Assembly: GCF_946481145.1 (NCBI RefSeq)
Contig: NZ_CAMLMJ010000021.1
Coordinates: forward strand, 11,165 to 75,164
Length of the DNA: 64,000 bases
Source: an uncultured Sediminibacterium sp.
Lineage (GTDB): Bacteria; Bacteroidota; Bacteroidia; Chitinophagales; Chitinophagaceae
Direction: 5' to 3'
Position 1 is the stretch's first letter; each line of letters begins with the position of its first letter. Under the pieces are notes generated by a model. It did no database searches. It saw only the letters and a program-made list of their open reading frames with translations, and had not been told where the DNA came from. This document shows, one piece after another, positions 59,059 to 64,000 of this stretch. The translations under genes and the position numbers were made by a program.

Positions 59059-62000
59059 TTAAAATGTAAGATTGATACCCAGAGAATAAATAGATGGTAC
59101 AGGATAAGCACCATTATCTGCTCCACCACCCAGGATGCTTCCGATAAGTGGCTCAGGAGAATAACCGGTTACCTTGCTCCATGTTTTGAGGTTTTGTCCA
59201 TTCAGGTAAACCCTTGCACGCTGAATACCAATTTTTGATAACAGCGTTTTCTTGAACGTATAACCAATCTGTAAGGTTCTGATACGGAAATAATCACCTG
59301 GCTCTAAGTAATAGGTACTCATGAGGAAATTATTACCACGTGTATTATCAAGAATTGGTTCTACGTTGTTTGTTCCGGGAGCAGTCCAGGCATTTAAACG
59401 ATTAGCTTCATAATTCAGCACTGCGAAAGTTGCGGTACGACGCTGCGTATAAATTTTATGTCCAGCCATACCCTGACCTTCAATCTCAAAATCAAATCCT
59501 TTATAACTGATAGCGATATTACCGCCAAAGCTGTATGGAGGGAATGGACTTCCTATATAACCTCTGTCGGCAGGGGTGATTTGTCCATCGCCATTGATAT
59601 CTGCATAAGCGATATCACCAGGTAATGAATTGGTGAATGCAGCTGTTTTTTGTAAATCGGCTGTTGACTGATAGATTCCTGTTTGGGTGTATCCGTAGAA
59701 ATAGCCAATTGATCTTCCGGTGGTAGTAAGGTTTGCACCGCCATTACCAATGATGGAGAAATTGAAATTGTTACCAATTGAGTTCACCACATTGTGGTTA
59801 TAGCTGAAATTAGCTCCTACACGGTAAGAAAGATCTTTGCCGATGTTGTTAGTCCATCCCAGGTTTACTTCTACTCCTTTGTTGGTAATGCTACCGAGGT
59901 TGGTAAAATAACTGCGGGTTTCATTTGGCAGGGTAACACCTGTTAGGATATCTGTGGTTGTTCTGTTATAATAAGTAATTTCTGCGTTTAACTTATTATC
60001 AAAAGCTCTAAGGTCAATACCAATATCTATACCCTTAACTTTTTCCCAATGCAGGTTTGGATCAGGGATATAAGCAGCTTGTATTGAGCTGTATACATTA
60101 TCTCCAAAAATGGCGGTTGAGGCATTCTGAATACCTGGTCTCCAGAGGTTATCTGCAAAACCATTTGCATTACCTGTTAAGCCCCATGCTGCGCGAAGTT
60201 TAAGGAAATTGATTTTTTTCACTTTAGAGAAGAAAGCTTCATCGCTCACAACCCAACCGGCACCAACGCTTCCGAAAGTACCCCAACGGTTTTCAGGTGC
60301 AAATTTTGAACTACCATCTCTTCTTACCGTTGCATTCAGCAGGTATTTTCCTTTATAAGAATAACCAACCCTTGCAAAACCACCAGCGATGGCATTTTCC
60401 GTACCACCACCTGAGTTTGAAATCGGGTTATTGATATTGATGATACCGAGGTACCAGAAATCAGGATCATTGGGAACATTGATTGATGTATCTCTGCGGG
60501 TACCTCCTACGGAAGAACTTTTGTTGTAGATGGTAGTAAAACCAGCTACGGCATTGATATTATGTCCGTTTCCGATACGCTTGTCGAAACTAAGTGTATG
60601 GTCTTGCTGGAAGCGGCTTGCTTCGCTTTGGCTCTGACCAACAGATGTTCTTGCTGCATTATCAAATGTAGTGGTGGTTGGTGATCCGTTTTCGCCCAGG
60701 TTAATGAACGAATAGGGTAACGCAGTATAGTTACGTGTGTTATCGAATACCAGATCAGTATAAACTGTAGAGCGCCAGGTAAAGTTTTGCAGGAATTTGA
60801 TTTCTGCAAACAGGTTACCAATTACACGGTATTGTTTATCGATTGTTGTTCCATTGTTCCTGTTCAATGCAGCAATAGGGTTACCTACTTGAGCACGTTG
60901 GAAAGAAGGCATGCTGTAATATGTATTGGCATCCTGCTGAATTGGTACAATGGGTGCTGCCCAAAGTGCATTGGTAATAGATGCTGCAGCCGGGTTATTA
61001 ACTGAATGGTAACCGGTAATTCCACCACCCACTTTAATCTTATCATTGAAACGCAATTCTTCATTCAAACGAATGAGGTAACGTTTAAAGCGGTTATCTC
61101 TTAATACACCTTCCTGATCTGTATAACCGATATTCAGGTAAGTAGTAGATTTTTCACCCGTATTTGAAATACTCAGGTTGGTTGAACTGATTACCGCATC
61201 GCGTAATACCAGGTTCTGCCAGTTTGTATTGGCTGTATAGTTGGAATAATCAAATGGAGCTGCTCCTAAATTCGCCAACTGTGCGTTATACAGTTTCTTA
61301 AAACCATCCGCATCAGTAATTTTAATTTTATCCTGTACGGTCTGCACACCAATAGAACTTTGCAATTCGATGCGTGTTTGTCCTCTGGCTGCTTTCTTAG
61401 AAGTAATGGCAATAACACCATTGGCGCCTCTTAAACCGTAAATAGCAATAGATGATGGATCGCGCAGGATATCGATTGTTTCAATATCTGCGGGATTCAG
61501 GAAGTCGATATTATCGTGTAATACCCCATCTACTACATATACAGGACTTGCAGAGTTGGTACTGTTAATACCACGAATCCTAACTACCGGAGTAGCGCCT
61601 GCCACACCGGTATTGGCAACGGTTAAACCTGCAACCCTTCCTTGTAAAGAAGCGATAGGGTTAGTAGCTGGTCTGTTCGCAACTTCTTCTCCTTTGATGG
61701 AAGAAACGGAACCGGTAAGGTCTCTTTTTCTTTGGGTACCATAACCAACAACCACGATTTCATCGATTGCTTTCTCGACTGGTTTCAAAGAAATATTAAT
61801 GGTACCGTTGGCACTTACTTTCTGTTCGATGGTATTGAAACCAACATAAGAGAAAACAAGGATGTCGCCTTCTGCAACAGCAATAGAGAAATTACCAGCA
61901 GCATCTGTAATGGTTCCGCGGGTAGTTCCTTTTACAGCTACGGATACATCTGCTAAAGGAGTGCCGTTATTGTCGGTAACTTTTCCTTTTATATCTGGTG

Positions 62001-62340
62001 GCGAAATAGGTTCCGGTTGAACAGAGCCTGTTACTACTGGTTCTGGAAATTTGCGTTTTACCACAATGGTTTTATCACTGATGGTATAAGACAGTAACTG
62101 ATCTTTAAAGCAAAGTGCGAGTACGTTTTCGAGTTTTTCGTTACGTACAGAAAGACTGATAGGCTTAGCATTTTTGATGGCATCATCGGCATATAAAAAC
62201 TGGAAACCCGTCTGTTTTCTGATGTCTTCAAATATGCGCTGGATCGAGATATTTTCACCTTTGATGGTTACTTTTTGTGAGAAGCCCGCTGCACTGACCT
62301 GTAGACAGGCGATGATCATAAAAACTGTGGTTAGTTTCAT
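59059..62340 (-). CDS. SusC/RagA TonB-linked outer-membrane protein with STN domain
   Basis: The TonB-dependent transporter of the Sus-like pair. The frame is open to 62409, but MKLTTVFMIIACLQVSAAGF (start 62340) is a standard signal peptide, giving 1093 residues. Order: STN domain (about 22-90; ISIQRIFEDIRKQTGFQFLY), CarboxypepD_reg-like domain (about 115-195; IKGKVTDNNGTPLADVSVAV), TonB box-like DEIVVVGYGTQ, plug (IASLQGRVAGLTVANTGVAG, GANGVIAITSKKA) and a large barrel ending SLGINLTF. The STN domain signals to a FecR-type anti-sigma, encoded just upstream, so induction should be by trans-envelope signalling. Confidence 0.96.
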   Translation of the reverse strand: MKLTTVFMIIACLQVSAAGFSQKVTIKGENISIQRIFEDIRKQTGFQFLYADDAIKNAKPISLSVRNEKLENVLALCFKDQLLSYTISDKTIVVKRKFPEPVVTGSVQPEPISPPDIKGKVTDNNGTPLADVSVAVKGTTRGTITDAAGNFSIAVAEGDILVFSYVGFNTIEQKVSANGTINISLKPVEKAIDEIVVVGYGTQRKRDLTGSVSSIKGEEVANRPATNPIASLQGRVAGLTVANTGVAGATPVVRIRGINSTNSASPVYVVDGVLHDNIDFLNPADIETIDILRDPSSIAIYGLRGANGVIAITSKKAARGQTRIELQSSIGVQTVQDKIKITDADGFKKLYNAQLANLGAAPFDYSNYTANTNWQNLVLRDAVISSTNLSISNTGEKSTTYLNIGYTDQEGVLRDNRFKRYLIRLNEELRFNDKIKVGGGITGYHSVNNPAAASITNALWAAPIVPIQQDANTYYSMPSFQRAQVGNPIAALNRNNGTTIDKQYRVIGNLFAEIKFLQNFTWRSTVYTDLVFDNTRNYTALPYSFINLGENGSPTTTTFDNAARTSVGQSQSEASRFQQDHTLSFDKRIGNGHNINAVAGFTTIYNKSSSVGGTRRDTSINVPNDPDFWYLGIININNPISNSGGGTENAIAGGFARVGYSYKGKYLLNATVRRDGSSKFAPENRWGTFGSVGAGWVVSDEAFFSKVKKINFLKLRAAWGLTGNANGFADNLWRPGIQNASTAIFGDNVYSSIQAAYIPDPNLHWEKVKGIDIGIDLRAFDNKLNAEITYYNRTTTDILTGVTLPNETRSYFTNLGSITNKGVEVNLGWTNNIGKDLSYRVGANFSYNHNVVNSIGNNFNFSIIGNGGANLTTTGRSIGYFYGYTQTGIYQSTADLQKTAAFTNSLPGDIAYADINGDGQITPADRGYIGSPFPPYSFGGNIAISYKGFDFEIEGQGMAGHKIYTQRRTATFAVLNYEANRLNAWTAPGTNNVEPILDNTRGNNFLMSTYYLEPGDYFRIRTLQIGYTFKKTLLSKIGIQRARVYLNGQNLKTWSKVTGYSPEPLIGSILGGGADNGAYPVPSIYSLGINLTF

Positions 62341-62590
62341 AATCTTTAGCGTTTGATTTGCCCTCCGGAATATGAGTCCTGGAGATTGGCAAACAGAAGT
62401 TAAATACATAGATTTGTAAGGATTGAGTAGTTAATAAACAGTTATTCAGGCTGTATTGTACGACTTGATCAGATTCGCCGGATGCTGCTGCAACAGTGTC
62501 CGGTTTTATTTTGCAAGTCTTCCATTCGTCTGTCAACCGTCGCTACCCATGGGGAACATAAACAGTTGTTTCATATATGGCGATTTATTG

Positions 62591-63790
62591 TTAACGTGTT
62601 ACAGTTACCTGTTTGCCTTCAACCTTAAACTTCACTTCACCTGTTAGCTCCAGCATTTCAAGCACTTTTGAAACATTATTGTTTCTGGTAATCTGGCCGG
62701 TGAACTGCATCCCCACATTGGTTTTGTAATGAATGTCTACATCGTACCACCTTGATAACTGTCGCATAATACTTGACAGGTCAGTGCTCTTGAATACGAA
62801 TAAGCCATTCTTCCAGGCCATCACTTCTTCTGTATCAATATTGTTTACCACATTGATCCTTCCCTTTTTATTCATCCTGGCCTGTTGTCCGGGTTGAAGT
62901 ATTTTCATCTGTTGCTGATCCTTTTCATCGGTTGCAAATACTTTTACCGAGCCTTCAATCAGACTGGTTCTCACCTGCACTTCATCTTCGTAGGCATTCA
63001 CATTGAAATGGGTACCCAATACTTCTATAGAGGATCTACCTGCAGTAACCTTAAAAGGTTTTGCGGCATTATGCGCAACTTCAAAATAAACCTCCCCTGT
63101 TATCTGCACCTGGCGGTCTGTTCCACGAAATGCGGTTGGAAAGCGTATAGATGATGCAGCATTTAACCATACTTTAGTACCATCTGCCAATGTGATCTGG
63201 TATTCGCCACCACGCGGAGTAGAAATGGTATTATAGTATATCTTATCCACGTTAGCTGGCATTTCTCCATTTTTCGTTTGGTAGGCCACCAACCCATTAT
63301 CCAATTTTTTAACCTGTGTTAAACCCTGATTGCCCAAAACGCCATTATTAGCACTATCAAGTACAATTACTGAGCCATCATCCAGGGTTAGCGTAGCTTT
63401 ATTACCTCCTGGGGCAACATCATTGGCAGGAACCGTAGCTTTTAAAACTAAGGGCTGAGGTTGTGGCTGAATATCTGCTTGAATAAAATAATAGATACCC
63501 GCTGATAACAATATGATTATCAGTGCAACAGCAGCAGGAATTCGCCAGTTCCTGTTCCGGCGTTTAGTTTCGGATTCAGCTTTCATTTCATCTGCCAGCA
63601 AACTCTCCTGCAATCTGGCTTCTATACGATTAGCCAGTATTTCCTCATCCATTAACTCATCATAAGTCGCAGTAGTTTGTTGATCATCGAAACCATGATA
63701 CCAATTGTCCAAAACTTCCTTTTCAGCCTCTGACAATTGCCCCAACTCGTATTTATGGATCAGTTCCTGAATATGATCTGGTATGTGCAT
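62591..63790 (-). CDS. FecR-family anti-sigma factor
   Basis: A 399-residue inner-membrane regulator. The cytosolic N-terminus (about 1-82; LIHKYELGQLSEAEKEVLDN, WYHGFDDQ) should bind an ECF sigma factor, one membrane helix lies at about 84-103 (IPAAVALIIILLSAGIYYFI), the FecR domain follows (about 185-290; ISTPRGGEYQITLADGTKVW, LNAASSIRFPTAF) and a C-terminal DUF4974-like domain (about 320-399; FVFKSTDLSSIMRQLSRWYD) probably contacts the STN domain of SusC. It is 250 bp upstream of susC. Its sigma gene is not visible; it probably lies past the window edge. Confidence 0.94.
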   Translation of the reverse strand: MHIPDHIQELIHKYELGQLSEAEKEVLDNWYHGFDDQQTTATYDELMDEEILANRIEARLQESLLADEMKAESETKRRNRNWRIPAAVALIIILLSAGIYYFIQADIQPQPQPLVLKATVPANDVAPGGNKATLTLDDGSVIVLDSANNGVLGNQGLTQVKKLDNGLVAYQTKNGEMPANVDKIYYNTISTPRGGEYQITLADGTKVWLNAASSIRFPTAFRGTDRQVQITGEVYFEVAHNAAKPFKVTAGRSSIEVLGTHFNVNAYEDEVQVRTSLIEGSVKVFATDEKDQQQMKILQPGQQARMNKKGRINVVNNIDTEEVMAWKNGLFVFKSTDLSSIMRQLSRWYDVDIHYKTNVGMQFTGQITRNNNVSKVLEMLELTGEVKFKVEGKQVTVTR

Positions 63791-63843
63791 ACAGTATAGT
63801 GTGCTGAAAAAGCATTTACACCCACGGAAGTAGGAAAATTTTT

Positions 63844-64000
63844 GATGTCTGATCGCTGATGTCTGATTTGGTTGAATTCCTTAACCCTAAAATTCTAAAT
63901 CAAACATCCGACATCAGACATCAGACATCAGACATCAAACATCAAACATCAGACATCAGACATCAGACATCAGACATCAGACATCAGACATCAGACATCA
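63844..64000. repeat. Tandem CAGACAT words with inverted partner, running off the window
   Basis: The left arm 63844-63871 has GATGTCTGATCGCTGATGTC words. The right side, 63893-64000, iterates ACATCAG with occasional ACATCAA, ACATCCG and continues past the edge. This is the CAGATGTC family seen at 25.0 and 44.5 kb, here expanded to more than a dozen copies, on the promoter side of fecR. Confidence 0.85.

Noticed and set aside
63893..64000. CRISPR-like array
   Set aside because: The unit is about 7 bp with no spacers and no cas genes; it is a simple tandem word repeat.

Overview
The window reads as chromosomal DNA of a Bacteroidota bacterium, most likely family Chitinophagaceae. The evidence is the SusC/SusD pair with FecR regulation, three large TonB-type outer-membrane barrels, lineage families such as WbqC, DUF3347, BT_3928-like DoxX and DUF1599, a type B L31, -7 boxes of the TAnnTTTG type, few Shine-Dalgarno sequences, and a GH144-type glucanase of the kind characterised in Chitinophaga. 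No transposase, integrase, phage gene, tRNA, rRNA or CRISPR array was seen. Most of it is housekeeping DNA with one accessory polysaccharide-utilisation locus at the right end.

Layout. 1-4.8 kb: cut-off IgGFc-binding-like secreted protein, WbqC protein, LEA-type lipoprotein, HMA-like CWEC protein, pyrE, Nudix hydrolase, NTF2-like protein. 4.9-9.9 kb: arginine decarboxylase, then the translation operon thrS-infC-rpmI-rplT. 10-20.5 kb: secreted Pro/Lys/Thr-rich protein, DUF389 membrane protein, TonB receptor with DUF3347 lipoprotein, ABC-F ATPase, and an orphan secreted protein/lipoprotein pair. 20.8-31.6 kb: acyl-CoA dehydrogenase, outer-membrane barrel, amidase, HD/M24 peptidase/methyltransferase run, aguA, aguB, bshB1. 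31.7-40 kb: tandem paralogous lipoproteins, L31, YajQ, second barrel, lgt, bacilliredoxin, Hsp20. 40-54 kb: TraB protein with ECF sigma and membrane protein, thioesterase, coaD, pyrB, pyrR, recF, cytochrome c, DUF721, ABC permease, BT_3928-like protein, DUF1599, folP, FKBP isomerase, DHH phosphoesterase, ndk. 54.3-63.8 kb (minus strand): fecR-susC-susD-LamG lipoprotein-GH144-esterase.

How genes fit together. Arginine decarboxylase, agmatine deiminase and N-carbamoylputrescine amidase make a complete arginine-to-putrescine route, split over about 24 kb. pyrE, pyrR and pyrB belong to pyrimidine synthesis and salvage. BshB1 plus a bacilliredoxin indicate bacillithiol as a low-molecular-weight thiol. 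The right-hand locus probably senses, binds, imports and cleaves a beta-1,2-glucan or related glucan.

The most unusual feature is non-coding. Nearly every gap longer than about 80 bp carries paired inverted arms assembled from short iterated words of about 7-8 nt, in at least six word families (CAATTCAC, AGTCCGAAAG, CAGATGTC, AATAAGGAAT, AGCTACAAGC, CAAAATTC types). Arms often abut or include the stop codons of neighbouring genes, and one word stretch lies inside the ABC-F reading frame. A composite element (word arms, a CCGGACAACAATGG core and a GATTGGTGCTTG core) and a GAACACGGAT palindrome recur at several loci, and a strongly foldable element of about 110 nt sits at 51123-51229.
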